Origin: JANQPA01 sp964628385
GTDB taxonomy: Bacteria; Bacteroidota; Bacteroidia; Chitinophagales; Saprospiraceae
Assembly: GCA_964628385.1 (NCBI GenBank)
Contig: CAZVOD010000115.1
Coordinates: 1 to 11,206 of the forward strand
Direction: 5' to 3'
Length of the DNA stretch: 11,206 nucleotides
Below the pieces are notes generated by a model. It made no database searches. It saw nothing but the letters and a program-made list of their open reading frames with translations, and was not told where the DNA came from. The first letter of the stretch is position 1. Every line of letters begins with the position of its first letter. A program made the position numbers and the translations under genes. Positions 1 to 7,367 of the stretch are shown in pieces.

Positions 1-132
1 CCCAAACCCAGCCTGAGTCAGCTCGTAAAATAAACAAGCCTGATAAGCAGATTCCAACAAGCCCGGCCCCAATTCTGTATGAACCGTAAAAGCACATTTT
101 AAAATTTCCCCAGAAAGGTCATCTAGCTTCAT
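1..132 (-). CDS. GxxExxxY-family protein, N-terminal part (runs off the left edge)
   Basis: An ATG at 132-130 opens a frame of 44 codons without a stop up to the window edge, so only the N-terminus is visible. The reading contains a LSGEILKCAFTVH helix followed by ELGPGLLESAY (residues 20-30) and then a YELTQAGFG stretch. This is the typical start of the GxxExxxY family (PF13366, assigned to the PD-(D/E)XK nuclease-like fold). Family members are short, about 120-130 residues, and their cellular role is not established. From memory they often sit inside or beside polysaccharide and nucleotide-sugar loci in Bacteroidota and other environmental bacteria, which fits here. The gene follows gmd on the same strand after 51 bases and may be co-transcribed. 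A TTG codon directly before the ATG is an alternative start. The nuclease-type active-site residues would lie beyond the edge, so activity cannot be judged. Confidence 0.85.
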   Translation of the reverse strand, partial: MKLDDLSGEILKCAFTVHTELGPGLLESAYQACLFYELTQAGFG

Positions 133-183
133 CAATACCCCAAAAATAGCTTAACGCTGCAGTTAACTTCCTCTTCTGAATGA

Positions 184-1296
184 TCATTCAAACTCATTTC
201 TCACTTCAAAACCGGCATCCCGCAAAATCTGATCTTTTTTGAAAAGCTCCAGATCATTTTCCACCATTTCTGCCACCAATGCCTGCAAATCATATTTGGG
301 CTTCCACCCCAATTCCCTTTTAGCTCTTGTAGGATCACCGATCAATAAATCCACTTCAGTAGGACGGAAATACCGCGGATCAACCTGAACGATCTCCTGA
401 CCAACTTTAAAATCATATTCAGGGTAGGTTGCGGCAGCCACTACGCCCACTTCTTCTGTACCTTCACCACTAAATTCAACTTCTACCCCAACCTTTTGAA
501 AAGCGTAATACACAAAATCGCGTACGCTGGTAGTCATGCCAGTAGCCACCACATAATCGTCAGCCTTGTCTTGCTGCAACATCAACCACATGGCCTCCAC
601 ATAGTCTTTAGCGTGCCCCCAGTCGCGTTTAGCATCAAGATTCCCCAGGTATAATTTATCCTGAAGCCCAAGCGCCATTTTAGCTACCGCTCTGGTAATT
701 TTGCGTGTCACAAAGGTCTCCCCGCGCAGTGGTGACTCGTGATTAAAGAGGATTCCATTGCAGGCAAACATATTATAAGCCTCTCTGTAATTAACAATGA
801 TCCAGTAAGCGTACAGCTTAGCTACTGCATAAGGAGAGCGCGGATAAAAAGGCGTTGTTTCTTTTTGTGGCACTTCCTGAACCAGGCCGTACAATTCCGA
901 AGTAGAAGCCTGATAAAACTTCACTTTGTCTGTCATCCCCAACAGTCTGATAGCTTCCAGGAGCCGCAATACGCCAATACCATCAGAATTAGCCGTGTAT
1001 TCCGGCGCATCAAAACTAACCTTGACATGAGATTGTGCCCCCAGGTTGTAAATTTCATCCGGCTGCACTTCCTGAATAATTCTGATCAAATTGGTAGAAT
1101 CGGTCAGGTCACCGTAGTGGAGGATAAAATTGCGATCAGAGACATGAGGGTCTTCGTAGATATGGTCAATCCTCGCGGTATTAAAAAGGGAAGATCTTCT
1201 CTTGATGCCATGTACTTCGTACCCTTTGGCTAGAAGTAGTTCCGAAAGATAGGCGCCGTCTTGGCCCGTTACTCCGGTAATTAATGCTTTTTTCAT
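184..1296 (-). CDS. gmd: GDP-mannose 4,6-dehydratase
   Basis: Converts GDP-D-mannose to GDP-4-keto-6-deoxy-D-mannose in the cytosol, the shared precursor of GDP-L-fucose, GDP-D-rhamnose and GDP-perosamine. The 370-residue protein has the usual family length. It carries the NADP-binding TGVTGQDGAY motif (residues 8-16), RRSS at 33-36, and the extended-SDR active site: Thr132 and Glu134 in STSELYG and Tyr156/Lys160 in SPYAVAK, matching Thr133/Glu135/Tyr157/Lys161 of the E. coli enzyme. NHESPLRGETFVTRKI (185-200) and RDWGHAKDYVEAMW (224-237) are also characteristic. The ATG overlaps the stop of the upstream sugar transferase by 4 bases. No GDP-fucose synthase, Rmd or perosamine synthase follows in the visible sequence, so the final sugar cannot be named. 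A 14-base palindrome (177-190) spans the stop codon. Confidence 0.98.
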   Translation of the reverse strand: MKKALITGVTGQDGAYLSELLLAKGYEVHGIKRRSSLFNTARIDHIYEDPHVSDRNFILHYGDLTDSTNLIRIIQEVQPDEIYNLGAQSHVKVSFDAPEYTANSDGIGVLRLLEAIRLLGMTDKVKFYQASTSELYGLVQEVPQKETTPFYPRSPYAVAKLYAYWIIVNYREAYNMFACNGILFNHESPLRGETFVTRKITRAVAKMALGLQDKLYLGNLDAKRDWGHAKDYVEAMWLMLQQDKADDYVVATGMTTSVRDFVYYAFQKVGVEVEFSGEGTEEVGVVAAATYPEYDFKVGQEIVQVDPRYFRPTEVDLLIGDPTRAKRELGWKPKYDLQALVAEMVENDLELFKKDQILRDAGFEVRNEFE

Positions 1297-1976
1297 AATT
1301 CAACTTCAGATTTAAGTGCCGGCTTTTCCGGTAGATCACTAAAAACTTTATAAGGTAATTGACTCTTAGGTATTAGTACCACCCATGCTGTCAAAAAAAC
1401 AATTTTAAAATCGGTCCAGAAGGACTGGTTTTTCAGGTACCAAAGCTCTAGCGCGCCTTTATAGGGCGCTATGTAAGTTTCGTAAAATTCATGCGGTGGC
1501 ATAGCTGAGCCTGAGATCAGGGCTTCCTCATCCCTGAAGATGACAGAGCCTATCCCGGTAATGCCCGGCCGTACAGTATATACAAGCTGTTGTACCTTTT
1601 CCGAATACGCATTAAAGGTGCGATCCACAAGAGGGCGAGGCCCCACCATGCTCATATCTCCCAGTAATACATTGATCACCTGTGGCAGCTCGTTAATTTT
1701 ACTTTTACGTAAATATTTCCCTACAGGTGTCACCCTGGGATCATTTCTTAAAGTGATAGAGCCCGTTCCCATATTGGGGCTATCCTTCAGCATAGTAGCA
1801 AACTTCCAGATGTAGAAGTATCGGTTATTTAAACCTATTCTTTTTTGGAAATAAAAAATTTCCCCTTCTCCCGTAAGCTTCAATGCTATAACTATCGGCA
1901 GGAAAATCGGTAATAAGACCAGCAACACCAGAGTGGCCAACAGGATATCAAAAAATCTTTTAACGATTGAATACAT
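1293..1976 (-). CDS. Monotopic phosphoglycosyl transferase (bacterial sugar transferase family)
   Basis: Expected to start repeat-unit assembly by moving a sugar-1-phosphate from a UDP-sugar onto undecaprenyl phosphate at the inner membrane. The 227 residues form a single PF02397-type domain like PglC, without the extra N-terminal helices of WcaJ/WbaP. One hydrophobic re-entrant segment lies at about residues 8-33, followed by KRIGLNNRYFYIWKFATM (45-62), RNDPRVTPVGKYLRK (77-91), INELPQVINVLLGDMSMVGPRP (94-115) and RPGITG (136-141). Oddity: the catalytic Asp-Glu dyad of characterised members (DELPQ) reads Asn95-Glu96 here (codon AAC). The KFRTM motif reads KFATM. It follows the CapD-like gene after 26 bases and overlaps gmd by 4. 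The two upstream enzymes suggest a 6-deoxy-HexNAc as the likely first sugar, which is inference. Confidence 0.93.
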   Translation of the reverse strand: MYSIVKRFFDILLATLVLLVLLPIFLPIVIALKLTGEGEIFYFQKRIGLNNRYFYIWKFATMLKDSPNMGTGSITLRNDPRVTPVGKYLRKSKINELPQVINVLLGDMSMVGPRPLVDRTFNAYSEKVQQLVYTVRPGITGIGSVIFRDEEALISGSAMPPHEFYETYIAPYKGALELWYLKNQSFWTDFKIVFLTAWVVLIPKSQLPYKVFSDLPEKPALKSEVEL

Positions 1977-2002
1977 AAGTAAGGATTGGTTGTTAAGTCA
2001 AA

Positions 2003-3223
2003 TTACATTTTTTGATCCAGGTATTTACCTGTTTCCACATGGAAGAAATTTGGCAGATATTGGCTCAGTAATTCTATAACGTGCTGCTTTTCCAGGTCCC
2101 GGCGAGTAAATAATTGGCGAAAGTCTTCCACCAGTGGCTTCAGGGCTTCCAAACTACGATGTTGTCCATTTTTTATTACTGCCAGTTTTTCAAATACCTG
2201 CTCATCTACCTGTTCTTGAGCAGTGTAAAACTCTTCGATCGGCTTCTCTCCTGTCGTATCTGTTGTAAAGAAATAGACCGGATACTTTTTATCACCGGGT
2301 TGCCATTGCAGGGCTTTTTCTCTGGCTTCCTGCTCTGACAGGCTATAATCAGGAGACAGGCCCATTGCTTGCAGCAGTTTTTCTGCAATCCGGGAGAAAG
2401 ACATAACATCTTTTTCTTTATCCAATTTAGGGAAAATGATATCCCCACTTTGACCAATTATACAGGCCAGCAGGCACAATTGCCCCGATTCTTTTGGAGA
2501 AACAAAATAACGGTATACATCAACGGGACTGGAAAGGGGTTGTCTTTTGGCAAAACGCATTAAAAAGCCATCCAGCAGGCTGCCATTCGAAAAAGCGACA
2601 TTAGCAAAGCGGGCCGTACTTACCTTGAATTCATTTTTGTAGGCGAGTATAACTTCTTCCATCAGTTTTTTGGTAGCGCCCATCACATTGACGGGATTGG
2701 CGGCTTTGTCAGTCGAGACACAGAAGAAATGCCTGGGAGGCTGCTCACGCAGGTGATCCAGCAGATTTTTTGCAAACAACACGTTATTTTCTATCATCGC
2801 TTCAATAGCAAACTGATCTTTTTCACTTCTTACATGCTTGTGGGCAGCAAAATTCGCTACCACATCAAAGGGTCCGCTGTGCGCAAGCATTCTGGCAAAT
2901 GCATTACTGCCGTAGTTAAACGGATAGGTGACAAACTCCGCCGGGATATGAAAGTCAGTGGAAGACCTCAGGTCACGGACCAGTTCCGTCAGGCCATTTT
3001 CATTGGTATCAACCACCAACAATTTTTGCACTTTGAATTGTAAAGCGGCTTTAATAAAATTAGACCCAATAGTGCCTGCCCCTCCAATAACCAACAGAGC
3101 GGCACCATTAAGGGCCTCGCCTAACTTATCGTGGTATCTTTGCAGGTCCTTTTCGAGAAGCGACTCTTTCCTTTGTGTAATGTTTTCCTCAATAAAAAGC
3201 GGAATATCGGGAAGTATTATCAT
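2003..3223 (-). CDS. CapD/WbpM-like nucleotide-sugar 4,6-dehydratase (soluble form)
   Basis: Probable UDP-GlcNAc 4,6-dehydratase-type SDR making a UDP-4-keto-6-deoxy sugar. In the 406 residues, the Rossmann loop VIGGAGTIGS lies at 45-54, an acidic VDTNENGL at 71-78 follows the second strand, and NFAAHKHV is at 124-131. The active site VSTDKAANPVNVMGATK (169-185) has Asp172-Lys173 and Met181-x3-Lys185, with Met instead of Tyr as described for WbpM. ANVAFSNGS (207-215) and FTTDTTGEKPIEEFYT (319-334) resemble the CapD tail. Unlike WbpM it has no N-terminal membrane helices, only about 40 polar residues. The C-terminal 70 residues (about 337-406) form a charged helical extension I do not recognise. 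The start ATG overlaps the stop of the upstream SDR by 4 bases. Pairing with that SDR suggests a UDP-QuiNAc or UDP-FucNAc route. The exact substrate is uncertain because the sequence is divergent from WbpM. Confidence 0.85.
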   Translation of the reverse strand: MIILPDIPLFIEENITQRKESLLEKDLQRYHDKLGEALNGAALLVIGGAGTIGSNFIKAALQFKVQKLLVVDTNENGLTELVRDLRSSTDFHIPAEFVTYPFNYGSNAFARMLAHSGPFDVVANFAAHKHVRSEKDQFAIEAMIENNVLFAKNLLDHLREQPPRHFFCVSTDKAANPVNVMGATKKLMEEVILAYKNEFKVSTARFANVAFSNGSLLDGFLMRFAKRQPLSSPVDVYRYFVSPKESGQLCLLACIIGQSGDIIFPKLDKEKDVMSFSRIAEKLLQAMGLSPDYSLSEQEAREKALQWQPGDKKYPVYFFTTDTTGEKPIEEFYTAQEQVDEQVFEKLAVIKNGQHRSLEALKPLVEDFRQLFTRRDLEKQHVIELLSQYLPNFFHVETGKYLDQKM

Positions 3224-4104
3224 TGTTGATGTTTTTTATACCATTCTACCATTTCTTCTATACCTTCTTCAAAAGTGTAGGGTGGCTGTTGTCCCAATCG
3301 CGACCAGCTTTCCGCTGCATCTACCTCCAGGGAGCCGAATAAACGCTGATATTCCGCCGGTTTAACCCGCTGAATAGCCCGACGTATCAAGCCGGGAATT
3401 CTGATATTTCGCCGACGCCCTTTTAAAGATGACATCATGCGCTCAATTAACAAAGAGGTGGATACCGGATGGGCATCTCCGGCAAAAAAAATACCCGATT
3501 GGTCTTGTGCGGCTATTTGATGGAGCTGTTCGATCAGATTTTTGACATATACCATGGATCGCTTGTTGTGTATTCCCGCAAAGGGCAGCGGATAGCCTTT
3601 TTCTATCAACTTCATCAATCGCTGTAAATTACCTTTCACCCCCGGGCCATATACCAGCGGAGGTCTTACAATAGCCACCCTGAACGCTTCGCTTTGCATA
3701 GCCAGCAGGCCTTGTTCGGCCTTGTATTTGCTAGTGCCATAAGGATCATTGGGGCGACAGACTGCGTCTGTTGTTAGAGGGCCCGTCGGGGAAGTATCTT
3801 CTACCCCGTGCACTTTGATGGTGCTGATAAATATAAAGTGCCGACAATTATTTTGTTTGGCAGCGCTGGCCAGCGCCAGGGTTTTGTGCTCATTGACTTC
3901 AAAGTAGAGCTGCGGATCAATGGCTTCCATCCGGTGCGCCATTCCGGCCAGGTGAATCACTGTGGAGATACCTGAAAAATCCACCACTTCGGGAGCGGTA
4001 CGGCGCAAAGATACTGGCTTGAGCTGATACCCACGAGCGTCAAATTCAGGTACTAGTTGCTGCCCGACAAATCCCGATGCACCTGTAACCAAAACTTTTT
4101 TCAA
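3220..4104 (-). CDS. NAD-dependent epimerase/reductase, WbpV/WreQ-like SDR
   Basis: Extended SDR acting on a nucleotide sugar. The best guess is a 4-reductase that turns UDP-4-keto-6-deoxy-GlcNAc into UDP-QuiNAc or UDP-FucNAc. The 294 residues show TGASGFVGQQL (7-17, NAD loop), HLAGMAHR (51-58), FISTIKVHG with Ser94, and PYGTSKYKAE with Tyr122/Lys126. RPPLVYGPGVKGN (147-159) and NKRSMVYVKNL (180-190) are typical of the WbpV/WreQ branch and less so of GalE. The start is TTG at 4104-4102, overlapping the previous gene's stop as TTGA. No ATG lies nearby and the first beta strand begins immediately, so TTG is well supported. Directly downstream, with a 4-base overlap, is the CapD-like dehydratase that could supply its substrate. 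A UDP-sugar 4-epimerase role is the main alternative. Confidence 0.87.
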   Translation of the reverse strand: MKKVLVTGASGFVGQQLVPEFDARGYQLKPVSLRRTAPEVVDFSGISTVIHLAGMAHRMEAIDPQLYFEVNEHKTLALASAAKQNNCRHFIFISTIKVHGVEDTSPTGPLTTDAVCRPNDPYGTSKYKAEQGLLAMQSEAFRVAIVRPPLVYGPGVKGNLQRLMKLIEKGYPLPFAGIHNKRSMVYVKNLIEQLHQIAAQDQSGIFFAGDAHPVSTSLLIERMMSSLKGRRRNIRIPGLIRRAIQRVKPAEYQRLFGSLEVDAAESWSRLGQQPPYTFEEGIEEMVEWYKKHQQ

Positions 4105-4862
4105 GCGTATTTTTTTTGGGGTTGTAAAAACTCAAATACCTTATTGAAATATTTCAGGGAAAGCTTTAGCATATTAGTAGAAATCCCATTTTCCGAACAA
4201 GCTCTGGCTATTTCTTTATTGAGAACGTACCGACTCTTAATGCTGGCGTTGCTCACGCCACCTGCCCGCATGTATACAATGGGCTCTGGGATATAGCTGT
4301 GACTCAACTGCTGGGTATACAGCATTCTGATCAGTAGCTCATAATCGGCTGCAATCTTATAGTCAATTTTATAAGTCCCGTAAGTTTCGTAGAATTCCCT
4401 TTTCAGGTAAAAAGAAGGGTGGGCCGGCATATAGCCCCAGGCAAATTTCTTTGGCGTGAATCTGGCAGAAGAATAGTACCGCACTGCTTTTTGAGTATCC
4501 TGGGGTAATACAAAAACAACATCCCCAAATACGCTATCTGCTGCCGTCTGTTGGAATGCCCGGACTATTTTTGTTATCCGGTTGGTGTTGGGAAAAAAAT
4601 CATCCGAATTCAATATGCCCACAATATCGCCGGAAGCTTTGCTAATCCCCTTATTGATAGCATCATACAAGCCCCGGTCCGGCTCAGAAATGACAATTGC
4701 CTCCGCGGCAAATTGCCGGATCAGCTCAAGCGTATTGTCTTTTGAAGCGCCATCGACTATGATATGCTCTATGTGTTCATAATCCTGAGCATTCACACTA
4801 CGAATAGTATCCACAATCGTGGCAGCGCTATTATATGCAGGAGTGACTATCGAGACTTTCAT
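4101..4862 (-). CDS. Family 2 glycosyltransferase (WcaA/WfgD-like, GT-A fold)
   Basis: Cytosolic or membrane-associated inverting glycosyltransferase that would add one sugar to the lipid-linked repeat unit. The 253 residues carry TPAYNSAATI (7-16), IIVDGASKDNT (34-44), SEPDRGLYDAINKGI (59-73), the metal-binding ILNSDD (83-88), MPAHPSFYLKREFY (145-158) and ADYELLIRM (172-180). The ADYEL segment provides the likely catalytic acidic region. The layout resembles WfgD-type beta-1,3-glucosyltransferases and WcaA, but donor and acceptor cannot be deduced from sequence alone. No membrane segment is evident. The ATG overlaps the acetyltransferase stop by 4 bases (ATGA) and its own stop overlaps the TTG of the next gene, so translational coupling on both sides is likely. 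Confidence 0.93.
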   Translation of the reverse strand: MKVSIVTPAYNSAATIVDTIRSVNAQDYEHIEHIIVDGASKDNTLELIRQFAAEAIVISEPDRGLYDAINKGISKASGDIVGILNSDDFFPNTNRITKIVRAFQQTAADSVFGDVVFVLPQDTQKAVRYYSSARFTPKKFAWGYMPAHPSFYLKREFYETYGTYKIDYKIAADYELLIRMLYTQQLSHSYIPEPIVYMRAGGVSNASIKSRYVLNKEIARACSENGISTNMLKLSLKYFNKVFEFLQPQKKYA

Positions 4863-5443
4863 TTGTTTTTTTCAACTACTCTGGCTCTGACCTTTTGGGC
4901 CGGAACCCCCGTATAAATAGTATATGCTTCTAATTCCTTCGTGGCTACAGAGCCAACTGCCAAAACAGCATGTGTTCTGACAACAACTCCTGAACAAACC
5001 GTTGATTTTGCGCCGATCCAGACCCCATCCTCCAGAATAATGGGCTGGGCAGTCAGGTCAAAAGTTGTTTTTTTATAGTCGTGATTGCCAGTGAGTAAAA
5101 GTGCCCCCTGCGACAAACATACATTATTGCCCATTTTTACCACTTCAAGATTATCGATCCAGGCTTGCTCTCCTATCCAGCAATAGTCACCAATTTCCAA
5201 TTTCCAAGGAAATTTGATATTCACATTTGGCTTTATGATGACTCCTTCGCCGACCTTTGCGCCAAAAGCGCGCAATAACCCGGCCTTAAAGTCATTTAAA
5301 ACTGCAAGGCTATGCTGAAAGAACAACGCTTTCACAATCATCCAGAGCAGCTCTTTCCACTTGGGTACTCCCCGATCAAAATCGGGATTAGAAAAAGAAG
5401 ATAGATCGGTTTTTGGAAAATTTTGCATGGGTGTTTCACTCAT
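4859..5443 (-). CDS. wcaF: WcaF-family polysaccharide O-acetyltransferase (left-handed beta-helix)
   Basis: Likely transfers acetyl from acetyl-CoA to a hydroxyl of a repeat-unit sugar. The 194 residues have the WcaF layout. A TDLSSFSNPDFDRG entry (12-25) and a hydrophobic helix KWKELLWMIVKALFF (28-42) come first. Hexapeptide-repeat coils then run from about 60 to 165 (GAKVGEGVIIKPNVNIKF, LEIGDYCWIGEQAWI, VKMGNNVCLSQGALLL, IILEDGVWIGAKSTV). The putative catalytic His121 sits in LTGNHDYKK. TIYTGVPAQKVR (175-186) is the usual C-terminal signature. The annotated ATG overlaps the preceding GT2 stop by 8 bases (ATGAGTGA). A second ATG at 5428 (Met6) would leave a 7-base gap and also fits the family N-terminus. 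The symbol denotes the family; the acetylated sugar is unknown. Confidence 0.92.
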   Translation of the reverse strand: MSETPMQNFPKTDLSSFSNPDFDRGVPKWKELLWMIVKALFFQHSLAVLNDFKAGLLRAFGAKVGEGVIIKPNVNIKFPWKLEIGDYCWIGEQAWIDNLEVVKMGNNVCLSQGALLLTGNHDYKKTTFDLTAQPIILEDGVWIGAKSTVCSGVVVRTHAVLAVGSVATKELEAYTIYTGVPAQKVRARVVEKNK

Positions 5444-6218
5444 CTTCTGAATTTTTCAGACCCTTTTCTGCTTCTATTAGGCGAATAGACAACCATGTTT
5501 CGGCCAGCATCCGCTGAAAGGCATAAAACCAGCCTCGCCAACCATCTAGGATACCTCCTTTCAGGATCAGGCAGTAGAAAACGACCACAAAAGGACCTAA
5601 TATTTTCGTTTTTCTTACTTTATCTGCGAAGCTCAATTCTGCCCGCGGGCTATTCAGAAGTTTATCCACTTCCTGCTTCATATATTTATCCTGAGAAGCC
5701 AGCCAGCGGCTCAGGGGCTTTCTGTCGTCGTGGTGAATGGTATTTCGCAGTTTTCCTTCCCGTCCATCGAGTTGCAGTAGTTGGGTATGGCCATCCTGAA
5801 AATAGCGCCCCTGGCTGATCTTGAATAAAGCCAGCCGGGGAGGCAAAATATTGCCTCTCAACGGTTTGCCAAATACACAATATTCGAACGGAATATAGTA
5901 GCCATCTATATTTTCCTGTCCCGACAGCGACTTCATCTCCTGCACCAGATTGTCTGGTAAAATATAATCGGCATCCAGGGAGAGTACCCAGGGCGTTTTT
6001 ATCTGATCCAACCCAAAATTCCACTGATTGGTATGATTGTCGAACTTGCGCTGATATAGCGCCACATTGGGATATTTTTTCAGGATTTGCAGTGTTGCAT
6101 CTTCGCTGTAGGAATCGACCACCACCACCCTTTCGGCCCAATGCAAATGATCTAGCGTCCGGCCAATATTGGGTTGCTCGTTATAGGTTAAAATTAAAGG
6201 TGTGATTTGTTGAAGCAT
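5436..6218 (-). CDS. Family 2 glycosyltransferase (WaaE/KdtX-like)
   Basis: Inverting GT-A glycosyltransferase of the WaaE-like branch of GT2. The 260 residues show PLILTYNEQPNI (7-18), RVVVVDSYSEDAT (30-42), NQWNFGLDQIKTPWVLSLDADY (64-85) with the metal-binding DAD at 82-84, HTQLLQLDG (144-152), HHDDRKPLSRWLASQDKYMKQE (162-183) and a C-terminal amphipathic or membrane-associating segment (about 207-247) with GGILDGWRGWFYAFQRMLAE. These last two blocks are characteristic of WaaE-type enzymes, some of which add glucose to lipopolysaccharide core heptose. In a repeat-unit cluster the acceptor is more likely an undecaprenyl-linked oligosaccharide, which is inference. The ATG follows the stop of the upstream GT4 with no gap (TAAATG). 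A long alternative frame between 5686 and 6141 is only a shadow of this gene. Confidence 0.93.
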   Translation of the reverse strand: MLQQITPLILTYNEQPNIGRTLDHLHWAERVVVVDSYSEDATLQILKKYPNVALYQRKFDNHTNQWNFGLDQIKTPWVLSLDADYILPDNLVQEMKSLSGQENIDGYYIPFEYCVFGKPLRGNILPPRLALFKISQGRYFQDGHTQLLQLDGREGKLRNTIHHDDRKPLSRWLASQDKYMKQEVDKLLNSPRAELSFADKVRKTKILGPFVVVFYCLILKGGILDGWRGWFYAFQRMLAETWLSIRLIEAEKGLKNSEDE

Positions 6219-7367
6219 TTATCTGATCACAAATTTTGGTTCAGAAGTATCCGTTAGCATCCATTCGTAGAGTGCTATCATGTCATTGGCCGTTCTTTGC
6301 CAGGTAAATTGCTCCCGGGCCAGGCTTATGCCCCTTTGTCCTATAGCTTTCAGCTGTGCAGGGTCCATATTCACTATTTCTTTCAGCGTACTGGTTAAAG
6401 GCTTCACTCCAATATCTATCCACCAGCCGCATTTTTCTCTTTCTAAAACGTCCCAGGGTGCCCCTTTAGTAATAACAACCGGCAAACCACAAGCTAGGGC
6501 TTCTACCACAACAATCCCAAAGTTTTCGCTATGGGTTGGCAGCACAAAAACATCGGCGCCGTAATAGTAGGGCCATTTTTCCTCGTGACTCAAATTGCCG
6601 GTAAATTCAAAGGATTCCTGCAGGCCTTTTTGGTGGATCAGTGCCTCTACTTCCGCCCGATGCCCCTGTTCATCCGGGCCTGCAATAACGATTTTCCAGC
6701 GCTCATCCCGGATTTGATCCCAGGCGTTGACCAGATTGATCAGGCCTTTTTTAGGTTGTATCCTCGATAAAAACAACATGACCCGCTTATCAAACTGTAG
6801 GGGTTGAACTTTATCGGGTGGCATATCTACGCCTAATGGAATGACCGCAACCGGATTCCCAAGCCCGTACTTCAGCAAATTGCGTGCCTCCTGCTCAGAT
6901 GTGGCGTGCAGCACTTTAGCGGTTTGTAATACTTTTTTTTGAAATAAATACCAGGCCAGTCTTTTTTTCCAGGCATGAAAATTAAAAGCCCAGGGCTCCA
7001 GCATTCCATGAGTGCTGACTACTCTCGGAATATTGTATTTTCTGGCCGCTGCGGCTATACTGTAATTGTTGGGCAGCCAAAGCGCGTGATCATGGATGAG
7101 CTTGATTTGCTTTGACTGCTCAGATACCAGCTTCATAAGTTGCTGATGAATTGCCCGGAAGCCACTCTCCTCAGTAGGATACCATTCAAATGCCGGATGA
7201 TCCCCCAAAGCTTCATCAGCACTACGGTGAGCCGTCAGGGCCTGTTGATATGGACGATCTTGCCGCTGTAAGGCATACAGTAATTGCTCTATGGCAACAG
7301 TGACACCACCGGCAGCATGTGACATATTCCGGACAGAATGGAGGATTTTGACAGTAGCGGTATTCAA
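6219..7367 (-). CDS. Family 4 glycosyltransferase (GT-B, HGMLEPWA type)
   Basis: Retaining GT-B glycosyltransferase likely adding a sugar to the repeat unit. The 382 residues divide into an N-terminal acceptor domain and a C-terminal donor domain. The acceptor domain has ILHSVRNMSHAAGGVTVAIEQL (8-29), IHDHALWLPNNY (91-102) and VVSTHGMLEPWAFNF (116-130). The donor domain has FLSRIQPKKGLINLV (199-213), VIAGPDEQGH (227-236) and the E-x7-E motif THSENFGIVVVEALACGLPVV with Glu281 and Glu289. KGAPWDVLEREKCGWWID (301-318) is typical of this subgroup. The start is TTG at 7367-7365, overlapping the polymerase stop as TTGA. The first in-frame ATG (7325, Met15) would delete the first beta strand, and an in-frame stop lies a few codons upstream, so TTG is preferred. 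Donor sugar unknown. Confidence 0.92.
   Translation of the reverse strand: MNTATVKILHSVRNMSHAAGGVTVAIEQLLYALQRQDRPYQQALTAHRSADEALGDHPAFEWYPTEESGFRAIHQQLMKLVSEQSKQIKLIHDHALWLPNNYSIAAAARKYNIPRVVSTHGMLEPWAFNFHAWKKRLAWYLFQKKVLQTAKVLHATSEQEARNLLKYGLGNPVAVIPLGVDMPPDKVQPLQFDKRVMLFLSRIQPKKGLINLVNAWDQIRDERWKIVIAGPDEQGHRAEVEALIHQKGLQESFEFTGNLSHEEKWPYYYGADVFVLPTHSENFGIVVVEALACGLPVVITKGAPWDVLEREKCGWWIDIGVKPLTSTLKEIVNMDPAQLKAIGQRGISLAREQFTWQRTANDMIALYEWMLTDTSEPKFVIR

Noticed and set aside
142..190. Palindrome TGAATGATCATTCA across the gmd stop (177-190), plus a TTAAC/GTTAA hairpin (151-166) followed on the minus strand by a short T-run, considered as a terminator
   Set aside because: The stems are short and AT-rich, the T-run is only five bases and offset from the stem, and a same-strand gene starts right after. 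About one 14-base palindrome is expected by chance in this length.
739..1233. A 164-codon plus-strand open frame opposite gmd
   Set aside because: It is antisense to highly conserved gmd coding sequence and has no recognisable protein features.
5686..6141. A 151-codon minus-strand frame overlapping the WaaE-like GT2
   Set aside because: It is out of frame with a convincing glycosyltransferase and its translation has no family signature.
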